Below, piece after piece: positions 43,533 through 52,357 of a DNA stretch of 64,000 nucleotides. Both the position numbers and the translations under genes were made by a program. Under the pieces are notes generated by a model. The model had not been told where the DNA came from, did no database searches, and was given only the letters and a program-made list of their open reading frames with translations. Every line of letters starts with the position of its first letter. Position 1 is the stretch's first letter. This DNA comes from DOZZ01 sp963792655 (GTDB lineage: Bacteria; Acidobacteriota; Terriglobia; Bryobacterales; Bryobacteraceae). The stretch is taken from the NCBI GenBank assembly GCA_963792655.1, contig CAWBWU010000005.1, positions 310,001 through 374,000 of the forward strand, in the 5' to 3' direction.

Positions 43533-45635
43533 TTAGCGGGCGGGCACACCCTCGGTTTCGAGCAGCATCTTCTGAGCGGGGCGGAAGCCGGGCGCAATTT
43601 CCAGCGCAGCAACCAGTTCGTCGCGCGAGAGCGCAGGCTTGCCGGCGAGTTTGTAAGCCTGCGCCAGATGGAAATGCGCGCCTGCTTCATCGATTGGCTT
43701 CCCTGCAAGCACGGCCTGGAATTCGCGCACGGAGCGATCGCTGTTCTTCTGCGCGAGGTAGAGTTCCCCTAACTTCACGTGCAGTTCCTGATCGAGCGGC
43801 GCGATGTAGATGAGCGATTCGAGCACCTTCGCGGCTTCCGGACCGCGCTGCGCTTTCGTCAACAGATCGGCAAGCTGCTTGAGCACCGCGGGGGAACGCC
43901 CGCCCGCCTTCCAGTAACGCGTGAGCTCCGCTGCGGCGCCCGCATCATCATTGCGCGACGTGTACGCCTTGGCGATCAATTCATAGACGCTGTTGTCTTC
44001 CACGTAATCGGGATATAAGTCGCGAATGGCGGGCCCGCGCGCGATCACCTCATCGTACTTTTGCTGCTTGGCGAGTTGCATCAGCTCGCCGGTCTGCTTC
44101 TTCCACTTGTCGAAGTTGTCGACGACGTTCTTCGTGGAGGCTTCGACATACTCGAGATAGCGCTTGTCGAACTCGGTATCCGAGATGCCAAGCGTCTTCT
44201 GAATCACTTGTGCCGTGGTTGCGGTGCCGGAGAACGCGTGAATCATCTCGGTCAGCTTCGGCTCGCCCCACTGTTTGGCGATGAAGTCGCAGATCGTTCC
44301 ACCCTGGAAATAAGAGACCAGCACCTGTTCCGAATTCTTCGGATGCACGAAGCCGCGATCCAGGTCCGATACTTTCAGTAGCTGTTTATTTTTGATCGCC
44401 AGAATAATGCCCGGTGTCACGCGATCGCCCCAGTCCGGAGATGCGGCCGTCTCTTCATGCACCGCAACACCTTCAGTGAACCAGCGCGGCACATGGAAGT
44501 TGGTCATCGAGAGCGTATAGACATGGCTCAGCTCGTGCCACATCACGCTTGCCCAATGGAAGCTGCCGGGCACGCGGCCTGAAGGACTATCCATCGCGAC
44601 CACATTGCCGAAGGTGACGCCGAGCGCGCCGAGACCGGGGATGCCGGTGGTGCGCACCGCGAAGTCTTCGTGATCCGGGAAGACTTCGAATTGGACGGGG
44701 CCCTTCAGCTTGTAGTTGTACTTCTTCTCGTAGACCGCCATCGCGCGCTTCAATTCCGTTTCGAAGTAAGGACGCAGCACCGCGCCTTCGGTTTTGTTGA
44801 AACGCAGGATGGTATCACCGCTGCGAAACGTTTCGAATTTCGCGTAGCTATCCATCAATCGCAGCGCGTTCACGACAGGACTACTGGTGTAGTGATTCTT
44901 ATATGCAAGGTCCAGCTCCTTGCGGGCCTGCGCTTCGTAACCGAGCCGCATGTCATTGAGGCCCAGTTCCGCGTGCGCGCTCCACAACGAGGGCTGCACC
45001 GCAACGGCTTTCTGGTAGAACTGTATCCCCTGCTCGTAGCGGCGATTGATAACCAGAAAATGCGCGACCGTCTCGAGCGGCTTGCCATTCTTCGGTGCCC
45101 GCGCAGAGGCTTTATCGAGCCACTGCTTCGCATCGTGATCGTCGAGCAGATCGATGGCGGCATGCACCGCGAGCGCGTCGAGTGCATCCGGTGAAATCGC
45201 GAGCGCTTCGTCCGCTTCTTTCGTAGCGGTCGCCACATCGTTGTCTTCCAGCCCGATGCGCGCCAGAAGTTCGTGCGCCTGATACAGCTTCGGGTCCTTG
45301 GTCAACGCCAGTCTGGCGTGCTTGACGGCTTCGGAGGAAAAGCTATCTTCAAGCACTTCCCCCATGGCTAGCTCGGCTTCGGCATTGCCTGGATCGAGCT
45401 CCAGCGCTTCGGTAAACAGCTTGCGTGCTTCGCTCGGGTCGAAGCGCTCGAGAAACAACCGGCCCCAGCGCACGCGCGAATGCACGTCCTTCGGATGCTG
45501 TGACGTGAACGCGCGAAAGGCATCGTTCGCGCCCTGGTAGTTCTGCTCGGACCACAGACGCTCGGCGAGATCGGGTTTGGGAGCCTGGCCCCACAAGACC
45601 GACGCAACGCAGATCAGGAGGACGGCACGCATCAC
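43533..45635 (-). CDS. TPR-repeat protein with HExxH metallopeptidase domain (peptidase MA-like)
   Basis: 700 residues with a signal peptide (MRAVLLICVASVLWGQ). TPR-like helical pairs run from about 25 to 270. The middle contains a gluzincin-type zinc peptidase: His367-Glu368-x-x-His371 in VMWHELSHVYTL and the third ligand Glu388 in RWFTEGVAVHEE. A further TPR set fills 530-690 (GAAAELTRYWKAGG, LYIAPLDQELHVKLGELY). Such proteins occur widely in Acidobacteria and Myxococcota; substrate unknown. It lies 18 bases before moxR and overlaps the end of the caspase-like gene, so it belongs to the same unit. Confidence 0.9.
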   Translation of the reverse strand: MMRAVLLICVASVLWGQAPKPDLAERLWSEQNYQGANDAFRAFTSQHPKDVHSRVRWGRLFLERFDPSEARKLFTEALELDPGNAEAELAMGEVLEDSFSSEAVKHARLALTKDPKLYQAHELLARIGLEDNDVATATKEADEALAISPDALDALAVHAAIDLLDDHDAKQWLDKASARAPKNGKPLETVAHFLVINRRYEQGIQFYQKAVAVQPSLWSAHAELGLNDMRLGYEAQARKELDLAYKNHYTSSPVVNALRLMDSYAKFETFRSGDTILRFNKTEGAVLRPYFETELKRAMAVYEKKYNYKLKGPVQFEVFPDHEDFAVRTTGIPGLGALGVTFGNVVAMDSPSGRVPGSFHWASVMWHELSHVYTLSMTNFHVPRWFTEGVAVHEETAASPDWGDRVTPGIILAIKNKQLLKVSDLDRGFVHPKNSEQVLVSYFQGGTICDFIAKQWGEPKLTEMIHAFSGTATTAQVIQKTLGISDTEFDKRYLEYVEASTKNVVDNFDKWKKQTGELMQLAKQQKYDEVIARGPAIRDLYPDYVEDNSVYELIAKAYTSRNDDAGAAAELTRYWKAGGRSPAVLKQLADLLTKAQRGPEAAKVLESLIYIAPLDQELHVKLGELYLAQKNSDRSVREFQAVLAGKPIDEAGAHFHLAQAYKLAGKPALSRDELVAALEIAPGFRPAQKMLLETEGVPAR

Positions 45636-46519
45636 TTATCGATATCCTCCTGCACGCGCGCCAACTGCACCAGGAGCATCGTCAGCCGCTGCTTGTACTG
45701 ATCGGGAGGCAAAGAAGATTTCTCGAATTTGAGTTGATCGATCTGATTCTCGATGCCTTCCTTCTGCTGCACCAGAGCTTTCTTCGCGGGATTATCCATC
45801 GCTTGCGCCAGAGTGCCTCGGCGCAGCAGGACAAACTGTGCGGCGCGCGCCTGATCGTCCACTTGCGAGTGTTCGCTCAGCAGCCGCTTCTGTTCCGTGA
45901 AGAAACTTTTCGTCTTGCGCTCGGCATAGTTATAAGCTTCGAGCGCGGTGATGGCGTCGTTCTTATCAACGTCGGCCGCACTGTCGCGTAGCGCCTCGAC
46001 CCAGAAGCGAGCGAATGTGGTCGCGTTCTTCTCCTGACCAGAGCGCGTAGCAGTAATGACCACGCGGTTCGGATGCTTCAACACTGCTTCCGATGCACCG
46101 CTCGCGCTGGTCATGTTGACCACTAACTGACGGCCCGCATGCACCTGATTGAGAAGCCCCGCGAGTTCGCCCGCAGTCATATCAGGACCGGGCAGGTTGA
46201 TTTTGTAATCGGTACCGTCGAAGCTGCCGTGACCGATCAGCATCAGCACGAATGAGTCGTCCGGCTTGGCTTGCTGCGCAACGTGTTCGAGGGCCGACTT
46301 CACTGCGGCGCGAGTGGCCGCCGGGCCTTCGAGCGTCTGCACCTGAGCGCCGCCGCTCTTGAGCGACTTGTCGGCATCGGAGGCCCACAGCTGAAAGCGT
46401 TGCTCGTAATCGGGCTCGCCGCCGATACCGGCCACCGTCAGGTAGTAAGTTGTGGCGGAGAGCGCCGGCGCGAACAACAACGCCGCCAACACGAGAGCGC
46501 GCTTCAAACTGCACCCCAT
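45632..46519 (-). CDS. Exported caspase/C13-like protein lacking the catalytic cysteine
   Basis: About 295 residues from ATG 46519, overlapping the upstream gene by 16 bases. A signal peptide (LKRALVLAALLFAPALSATT) is followed by the alpha/beta caspase-haemoglobinase fold: FVLMLIGHGSFDG with His97 of the catalytic pair, LPGPDMTAGELAGLL, and the strand QLVVNMTSASGAS (about 131-143), where a Cys is expected but Ser/Thr is found. ITATRSGQEKNATTFARFW and DVDKNDAITALEAYNYA match C13-like bacterial homologues. The last 100 residues are a coiled coil. Either a pseudoprotease or an enzyme with Ser/Thr as nucleophile. Function unknown. Confidence 0.8.
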   Translation of the reverse strand: MGCSLKRALVLAALLFAPALSATTYYLTVAGIGGEPDYEQRFQLWASDADKSLKSGGAQVQTLEGPAATRAAVKSALEHVAQQAKPDDSFVLMLIGHGSFDGTDYKINLPGPDMTAGELAGLLNQVHAGRQLVVNMTSASGASEAVLKHPNRVVITATRSGQEKNATTFARFWVEALRDSAADVDKNDAITALEAYNYAERKTKSFFTEQKRLLSEHSQVDDQARAAQFVLLRRGTLAQAMDNPAKKALVQQKEGIENQIDQLKFEKSSLPPDQYKQRLTMLLVQLARVQEDIDK

Positions 46520-48753
46520 CTGCGGCGCAGCAGCCACTCCGCGGAACGAATCACCAGTGCGGCCAGCAAAATGAATGGCATGTCCCAGAGATCCAGCGTC
46601 TCCTGCATGGTGACGCCGGCCTCGGAGTACGCGATCTCATCCGGCAACTTCGCCGCATCGCGTGCAGGCCGGTAGCGGCCGCCGGTTTCTTCGCTCAGCT
46701 TTTGCAGCAGGTCGCGATTCTGTTCGGTGTGGAAGTGTTCGGCGACGCCGTTCTCGCGGCGGAATGTCACGATGTCGCGGCCTAGTTCTTTACCGCCGCG
46801 CGTTGCCGTCGTTTCGGCCAGATAGTCGCCTGCGCGCAAGGCCTTCCACTCCGCCGTGTAGACGCCCTCTTCGGTCGGTGAAGGCGTGAGCTGCACGATC
46901 TCGGGCGCACCATCAGAACTGGTGATGCGCGCTTCGACCACCGCGTCGCTCACCGGCTGGTACTCTTCATTCCGAACTTCGGCGCGCAGCGGCACGCGGG
47001 ACTCATCACTCAAAACCTGCTGCGGTGTAGACGACAGGACGCGGCCTGTGGTTTCGCCCGCAAGCCAGCGCAGCATTTGCCGCCAGAACGTCTCCTGGCT
47101 GCGATCGTTGTGATCCTGCTGCATCTTCCAGCGCCACGTGCCTGCTGTTGCATTCACGGCAACGCGACCCCTGCCGAAGTTTTGGGTGACCAGCATGGGC
47201 GCGCGGCGGCGGCCCGGCGCAGTCACGTCGAGCAGCGTCACGGCGCCTGGCTTCACCTCGCCAATGGCTTGCGAGTTGGCGATCTGCGGCATCTTCTTCC
47301 AGCGCGCATCGTTCTTCTCGGGCGTGTCTTCGAGCCGGCAGATTACGCTGTCGCGGCCGGCTTGAGTCACATCGACGGTCGAGTATTCGCGCAGAAACGT
47401 GGGCGACTTTTCAGGAAGGGTCACCGGCATCATCTCAGCCATCGGCGTACGCGCGTAGCCGCCGTCACTCAAGCCAAAACGTCCACCCAGAAACAGCACG
47501 CCCCCGCCGCGGCGGCTGGCAAATTCGTGGATCAACTGTTGCTGCACCGGCGTGAAGTAGTTGGCTTCGATGCTGCCGATGATCAGGCCGTCGTAGGCGA
47601 ACAAATCCTCGGCTTTGGTGGGGAAGCCGGCGGCGAGTTCGTCTTTACCCGAAATGCCCTGCCGGTAGATCTTGTTCTGCGTTGTACGCAGCATGCTGAC
47701 AAGGTCGATGCTGCGGTCGTCGTCGGCAGCGCGGCGAATGAATTTATATTCCCAGCGGGGCTCGCCTTCGAAGTACAGAATGCGCGGACGCCGGGCCGAA
47801 ACGTTCACCACGCGGGTAAGCGCGTTGTTGTCGATGTTGGTTTCGCCGGGCAGTGGATCGATACGCACCTGAACCACGCGCGCGCCCGCCGCCCCGGCGT
47901 TGAACAGAACCGTTTCACTTTGCGTGGCCCCGTCGGGCGGCAACGTGATGTCTTTGGTCGCGAGAATCGAGTTCGCATCGCGCACCACCAGTTTCGCCGC
48001 GCGGCCTCCAAAGCCAGCCTGGTGGAAACGCGCCGTCGCACTCAGGCGTGAGCCGGCGAGCGCGCGCTGCGGAAGACTGACGTCATCGATTTCCAGGTCG
48101 TGGTCGTTGCGCTCGCGCCCATAACCAATGGTGTGCACGGGAATGCGTTGCGCGCGCAAGCGGCCGAGCGTCTCGCGGCTCACGCCACCCGAGTTGTCCG
48201 CGCCGTCCGAGAGAAGCACAATTGCGCCCAGCGGGAGCCCCGATGATTCGGCCACTACACGATCGAGGCTTTCGCCCAGATGCGTTGCGGGTATGTCCGC
48301 CTGCACCGCCTTCACATCCTGCACGCGTTCCGCAGTGTCGCCAAAACGGTATTCCCGCAACTGAAACTGTTTGCGCAAGCCGTCCAGCAGACCGCTCTCG
48401 AGCGAGCGTTGTGCATCCGCGAGGCGGGTGCGGCCGTCATCAACCAGGCTCATGCTCTTCGAAGTGTCGAGCAGCACCGCCACGATGTTCTGCTGCGGCC
48501 GCAATCGCGCGACGCTCAACGCGGGGTGCCAGAGCAGGAACAGGATGAGCGCAAGAAAGAGTGTTTCCAGCCCAAGCACAGTCGCTTTGCGCACCAGCGG
48601 CATGCGCGACGTGCCTCGCGCAGCCTGCCAGTAGAGAAAGCAACCCGCGGCCGCCACCAGCAGTAAGCCGAGCCACCACGGCCATGCTGCTAGCAGTACA
48701 AACTTGCCGCGAGCGAAAGTAGACGCCGGATACTTGAACAGAAATTCGAACAT
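46504..48753 (-). CDS. Membrane protein with VWA and glutamine amidotransferase-like domains
   Basis: 749 residues. Two N-terminal membrane helices (WPWWLGLLLVAAAGCFLYW; GLETLFLALILFLLWHP), a VWA domain with the MIDAS D96-x-S98-x-S100 (VLLDTSKSMS) and IVLLSDGADNSGG, a beta segment (235-310), then a GATase1-like fold with ILYFEGEPRWEYKFIRRA, DGLIIGSIEANYFTP and GVLFLGGRFGLSDGGY, and a beta C-terminal domain ending in one more membrane helix (MPFILLAALVIRSAEW). The catalytic Cys of true amidotransferases is absent. It resembles the large VWA protein that opens MoxR/DUF58 operons in Planctomycetes and Acidobacteria. First gene of the cluster. Confidence 0.88.
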   Translation of the reverse strand: MFEFLFKYPASTFARGKFVLLAAWPWWLGLLLVAAAGCFLYWQAARGTSRMPLVRKATVLGLETLFLALILFLLWHPALSVARLRPQQNIVAVLLDTSKSMSLVDDGRTRLADAQRSLESGLLDGLRKQFQLREYRFGDTAERVQDVKAVQADIPATHLGESLDRVVAESSGLPLGAIVLLSDGADNSGGVSRETLGRLRAQRIPVHTIGYGRERNDHDLEIDDVSLPQRALAGSRLSATARFHQAGFGGRAAKLVVRDANSILATKDITLPPDGATQSETVLFNAGAAGARVVQVRIDPLPGETNIDNNALTRVVNVSARRPRILYFEGEPRWEYKFIRRAADDDRSIDLVSMLRTTQNKIYRQGISGKDELAAGFPTKAEDLFAYDGLIIGSIEANYFTPVQQQLIHEFASRRGGGVLFLGGRFGLSDGGYARTPMAEMMPVTLPEKSPTFLREYSTVDVTQAGRDSVICRLEDTPEKNDARWKKMPQIANSQAIGEVKPGAVTLLDVTAPGRRRAPMLVTQNFGRGRVAVNATAGTWRWKMQQDHNDRSQETFWRQMLRWLAGETTGRVLSSTPQQVLSDESRVPLRAEVRNEEYQPVSDAVVEARITSSDGAPEIVQLTPSPTEEGVYTAEWKALRAGDYLAETTATRGGKELGRDIVTFRRENGVAEHFHTEQNRDLLQKLSEETGGRYRPARDAAKLPDEIAYSEAGVTMQETLDLWDMPFILLAALVIRSAEWLLRRRWGAV

Positions 48754-49023
48754 GAGGCTGTGGGTCCGGCTCTCGTTTCTCTAAACAGCTGAGACGGTGT
48801 GGAGGGGGCGTTTGGTTAGCAGCCTGTCCCGATTCCTCACGCGCGGTTCCAGGCGGTCGCTTCCGCTGGCATTTAAGCGCAGCATATCACGCGCCCTGAA
48901 GACGCTCCGAAGCGCATCGTTACGCCTGCAGGCTTTTGCAGCGCTGTGGGATACGATACTCGCCTTTCCCCGGAACCCGTCATTTTGGAGAAAAATTTGC
49001 AGTCCTGAATTTGAGGATTCGAT

Positions 49024-49554
49024 ATGAAGATTATCTGCATTTCACCAGCTGTCGCGTGTCTACTCTTGGCTTCAGCGGCTCCGGTGTTCGCTCAGGGCAA
49101 TTACACGAACGCCCGCTTGACGAAAGAAGTAAGGCATGAGCTTGTGACCCTTCCGTATTACAACGTGTTCGATGACCTGGCTTACAAGGTCGACGGCAGC
49201 ACCGTGACTTTGTTTGGCGCGGTGACGCGGCCCACATTGAAATCGGATGCCGCCAACGCAGTGCGGCATATCGAGGGTGTGACTGATGTCATCAACAACA
49301 TTGAAGTGCTGCCGCTGTCGCCGGATGACGACCGCATCCGGATCGCGGTGTACCGGGCAATCTACGGCTCACCCGCGCTGGCCGACCGTTACGGATTTCG
49401 CGCCGTGCCGTCCATTCACATCATCGTGAAGAACGGCCATGTCACGTTGACCGGCGTGGTTGCCAACCAGGGCGACAAAAACATCGCCAACATTCAGGCT
49501 AACGGCGTGGGTGGCGTGTTCTCCGTGACCAACAATCTTGTCGTAGAGAAGTGA
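49024..49554 (+). CDS. Exported BON-domain protein
   Basis: 176 residues with GAGG eight bases before ATG 49024 and a signal peptide (PAVACLLLASAAPVFAQ). Two BON domains follow: about 30-100 (LTKEVRHELVTLPYYNVFDDLAYKVDGSTVTLFG and AANAVRHIEGVTDVINNIEV) and 105-175 (IRIAVYRAIYGSPAL, IIVKNGHVTLTGVVANQ, VFSVTNNLVV). BON domains are thought to bind membranes or lipids and occur in periplasmic stress proteins such as OsmY. The last 61 bases overlap the convergent SulP gene. The 270-base region 48754-49023 before it shows no other gene. Confidence 0.92.
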   Translation: MKIICISPAVACLLLASAAPVFAQGNYTNARLTKEVRHELVTLPYYNVFDDLAYKVDGSTVTLFGAVTRPTLKSDAANAVRHIEGVTDVINNIEVLPLSPDDDRIRIAVYRAIYGSPALADRYGFRAVPSIHIIVKNGHVTLTGVVANQGDKNIANIQANGVGGVFSVTNNLVVEK

Positions 49555-50774
49555 GCACGTTGGTAGAAGTGGTGCAGCACATAAAACGAGCACCCGAGCG
49601 CCACGGCAAGCACTGCATTTGATACAAGAGCCGCAACGGATGTCGTCAGAAATGCGGCGGCATCCAGCAAGCGCATCTTGTGCAGGCGAGACCAGGTGCT
49701 CCATTCCATTAGCCGCACGCCCATCCACGCCGTTACACCTGCCAGCGCCGCGATCGGGATGTGCGCGATGATCTGAGCGCCCTGCATAACAAACAGCACC
49801 AGGAAGCCCGCGTGAACCAAGTTCGACATACGGGTAGTGCCGCCGCACTGCACGTTCGCCAGGCTGCGCGCCGGGATGCCCACGCTCATGGGCGCACCGA
49901 ACGCGGCGGCTGCCAGGTTGGCAATGCCGTAGGCGCCCAGTTCACGGTCCGCGTCCACCGGCTTCATCGCTTTGTGACGGCCGCGGAAATGCTCCACGAC
50001 GCGCGATGTCACCAGCAGGTTGACAGAGGTAACGAATGCCAGCCCCATGCCCGCTGGAAGCACGGTGTAAACATCTTTCGGCGACCACGTGAAGCCAGCG
50101 AAGTCTGGAATCGAAGATGGCAGCCAGCCGACTTCCTTGGAACTCCACCCCAGCGAGCGCGAAACAACAATCGCGAGCAAAATCCCGAGCAGCGGCGCCG
50201 GGAGTTTCGGTGAGAGCTTCGCGGCCAGTGTTGCCGTGGCGATCACCAATACGGCGGTGGCGAGCGTCTGCCACTGCATCAAAGGAATCGATGCAATCGC
50301 ATCCACAAGCTGCCGCAGCACCGATGCGTCGCCTACCGGGCCCTTGAGCCCCATCATCACTTTGAGTTGCGAGACCACCATCATCCCGCCGATACCGCAA
50401 GAGAACCCTGCCATGACGGTGTGCGGGACCATCGCGACGTAACGGCCCAGACGCTGCGTGCTGAACACCAGCATCAACACGGCGGCCACCAGAGAAACTT
50501 TGGCGGCGCCGCCGATTCCTTGCGCACGTACGGCGACCAAAATGAACGGCACCGTGACCGAAGAGACGCCTCCGATCAGCACCGGATTCCGCCCGAGGAT
50601 GGCGGTGATCGGGGCCGTGAGGATGGAGGTGAAGACGCCAAGGATGGGCGGCAAGCCCATCAATGCTGCCATCGCCAGGCCATACGGAAATGCGATCAGC
50701 GAAGCGATGAAGCCGCCGAACGTATCGCCGCTCAGCTCGCGCCAGCTATAGCGAATTGATCGAATCCCCAGCAT
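49494..50774 (-). CDS. SulP family anion transporter without STAS domain
   Basis: 426 residues with about 11 hydrophobic helices. SulP features: SLIAFPYGLAMAALMGLPPILGVFTSI, RNPVLIGGVSSVTVPFILVAV, GFSCGIGGMMVVSQLKVMMG, LGAYGIANLAAAAFGAPMSVGIPARSLANVQCGGTTRMSNLVH, ALAGVTAWMGVRLMEW. The family moves sulfate, bicarbonate or other anions, usually with a C-terminal cytoplasmic STAS domain. Here the protein stops directly after the last helix (VLHHFYQRAHFS plus 15 residues), so STAS is missing. The gene is behind the Tat aminotransferase gene on the same strand and its end overlaps the BON gene by 61 bases. Confidence 0.9.
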   Translation of the reverse strand: MLGIRSIRYSWRELSGDTFGGFIASLIAFPYGLAMAALMGLPPILGVFTSILTAPITAILGRNPVLIGGVSSVTVPFILVAVRAQGIGGAAKVSLVAAVLMLVFSTQRLGRYVAMVPHTVMAGFSCGIGGMMVVSQLKVMMGLKGPVGDASVLRQLVDAIASIPLMQWQTLATAVLVIATATLAAKLSPKLPAPLLGILLAIVVSRSLGWSSKEVGWLPSSIPDFAGFTWSPKDVYTVLPAGMGLAFVTSVNLLVTSRVVEHFRGRHKAMKPVDADRELGAYGIANLAAAAFGAPMSVGIPARSLANVQCGGTTRMSNLVHAGFLVLFVMQGAQIIAHIPIAALAGVTAWMGVRLMEWSTWSRLHKMRLLDAAAFLTTSVAALVSNAVLAVALGCSFYVLHHFYQRAHFSTTRLLVTENTPPTPLA

Positions 50775-50861
50775 GGGCCTTGAAGACGAGGCTCGGGCGC
50801 AGCGGTCCTGTGCCGCGCCTTACGCGTCGCTATTGAGTCGATAGACGGTCAGCGATGGCGC

Positions 50862-52004
50862 TTACGCCATCACCTTGGCTACAGCCTGATTGAACTTCGC
50901 CATCTCCGCCGCCGTGCCCACCGTGATGCGACTATAGTTCGGCATCGCGGGCCACGAACGGCCAACGTAGATCTTCTGTGCCTGCATGGCCGCCATGAAT
51001 TCGCGCGCGGGGCGCTTGGCATTCAGCAGGAAGCAGTTGCTGTCGGATGGAATGAACTCGATGTTCTTCGATGCGAGGAAGTTGAACGTATCGGTGCGGA
51101 TCGCGCGCATGTTTTTCTTACGCTCGGCCACCAGGGTCGGTACCTTCAGGCTCGTCGTCGCGCCCACCATGCCGGTGATCGGCATCATGCCCGCGCCGTA
51201 GCCTTGCATCCTGGCCAGCAGGTCGGGCCGCGCAATCGCTGCGCCGGCACGCAAGCCAGCCATACCGTAGAGCTTTGAAAAGGTGCGCAGGATCATCACA
51301 TCTTTATCCGCCGCTACCAGATCCGAACCAGGCTGCGCATCGGAGAAGTGGATGTACGCTTCATCGAGCAGCACAATCGAACCGGCAGGCTTGTTGGCCA
51401 CCAGCCATTCGATATCCGCGCGCGGCGTGAGGGTGCCGCTCGGGTTGTTGGGGTTGCAGATGTAGAAGACGCCCGCGTCCGGCGCGGCCGCCACCATAGC
51501 CTTCACGTCATGCGCATAGGTGCTGGTCAGCGGAACCTTGATGGTCTTCGCGCCAATGAATTTCGCCGCGCGTTCCGCAGCTTCGTAACCGGGATCGCCA
51601 ATGACCAGCGGCTTCGACGGCGTGGCGAATGCCAGCACTGCACGATGCAGCGGATCGCTTGAGCCGGCAAACGGAATTACGTAGTCGGGCTTCACGCCTT
51701 CGATTGAAGCTAGCGTCGTTGCCAGTCCCGCAGAGAACTCATAGTGATAACGGCCGCCCTTCTGCACCACGCTGTGGATGGCATCGGCAGCTTGCGCGCA
51801 AGGCCCCAGCGGATTCTCATTCGCATCGATCTTGACTGCGTCTTCCGGCACCGGTCCACGATTCGAAAGCTGTGCCAGAGCAGCCTCGTTATAGAACGGC
51901 AGGGCCGCGCCCGCCGTCAGGACCGTTGCGAATTTACCAAACGATCGCCGGGAGAAACCCTTCTTGAGAATCTCGTTCTTTACTTCCGCGCTGAGTGTTT
52001 CCAT
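50862..52004 (-). CDS. Tat-exported HisC-like PLP aminotransferase
   Basis: Start at ATG 52004 with AAGGGG seven bases upstream. About 380 residues. The N-terminus has a twin-arginine signal: basic region with SRRSFGKF followed by ATVLTAGAALPF and a small-residue cleavage area (ALAQ). The mature part is a fold-type I aminotransferase of the HisC group: KIDANENPLGPCAQA, YHYEFSAGLATTLA, CNPNNPSGTLTP, IVLLDEAYIHFS and the PLP Lys in LRTFSKLYGMAGLRAG. Export by Tat fits a folded protein with bound cofactor. A periplasmic aminotransferase is unusual; substrate unknown. Downstream lies the SulP gene. Confidence 0.9.
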   Translation of the reverse strand: METLSAEVKNEILKKGFSRRSFGKFATVLTAGAALPFYNEAALAQLSNRGPVPEDAVKIDANENPLGPCAQAADAIHSVVQKGGRYHYEFSAGLATTLASIEGVKPDYVIPFAGSSDPLHRAVLAFATPSKPLVIGDPGYEAAERAAKFIGAKTIKVPLTSTYAHDVKAMVAAAPDAGVFYICNPNNPSGTLTPRADIEWLVANKPAGSIVLLDEAYIHFSDAQPGSDLVAADKDVMILRTFSKLYGMAGLRAGAAIARPDLLARMQGYGAGMMPITGMVGATTSLKVPTLVAERKKNMRAIRTDTFNFLASKNIEFIPSDSNCFLLNAKRPAREFMAAMQAQKIYVGRSWPAMPNYSRITVGTAAEMAKFNQAVAKVMA

Positions 52005-52014
52005 CGTTCGCCCC

Positions 52015-52155
52015 TTAGTTCGTAAGTTCGAAAGTTGATTGCCTCTGCCGAACAAAACGGCCGCTGCGAGCCCATTTTGTTGAACACGATTGTACTCCTC
52101 CGGCAACAGGGCGCACGTAGAGTACGGCGGGCAGTAACATCCTGGGAGTAGTCAA
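52015..52155 (-). CDS. Candidate leader ORF of 46 residues
   Basis: TTG at 52155 with a perfect AGGAGG (52163-52168) seven bases upstream. It reads LTTPRMLLPAVLYVRPVAGG and ends FELTN with TAA at 52015-52017, ten bases in front of the aminotransferase start and immediately before its ribosome-binding site. No similarity to a known protein is recognised. It may be a coupled leader or only a chance frame. Confidence 0.35.
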   Translation of the reverse strand: MTTPRMLLPAVLYVRPVAGGVQSCSTKWARSGRFVRQRQSTFELTN

Positions 52156-52292
52156 GATTTTGCCTCCTGAAGCTGGATCTGGCCGGAATAGCCAGTCGAA
52201 ACAGGAAACGCACGGGGGTTCCAACAGCACTGCCGATCGCGGACGATGCGAACGAGTACCTCATGACCGGCTTGCACCAATCATGATTCCAC

Positions 52293-52321
52293 ATAGTACC
52301 CCTGTGCGACAGTACGCGCAA
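52293..52321 (-). promoter_or_regulatory. Sigma-70-like promoter upstream of the Tat aminotransferase
   Basis: TTGCGC (52316-52321), a 17-base spacer and TACTAT (52293-52298) on the minus strand. The aminotransferase start is about 290 bases further on, so the mRNA would have a long leader holding the small frame at 52015-52155. In the rest of the 353-base stretch 52005-52357 nothing else is recognised. Confidence 0.5.
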
Positions 52322-52357
52322 GAAAAGATTTTGATTTTGTAACGTGCGGCGCGGCAG

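Noticed and set aside
48754..49023. Possible small gene or ncRNA before the BON gene
   Set aside because: No ribosome-binding site with a conserved frame; only a small CTGCAGGCTTTTGCAG palindrome, without context.
51980..52321. 113-codon minus-strand frame spanning the leader of the Tat aminotransferase
   Set aside because: Overlaps the aminotransferase start in another frame, has no ribosome-binding site or recognisable domain, and is less convincing than the shorter TTG frame.
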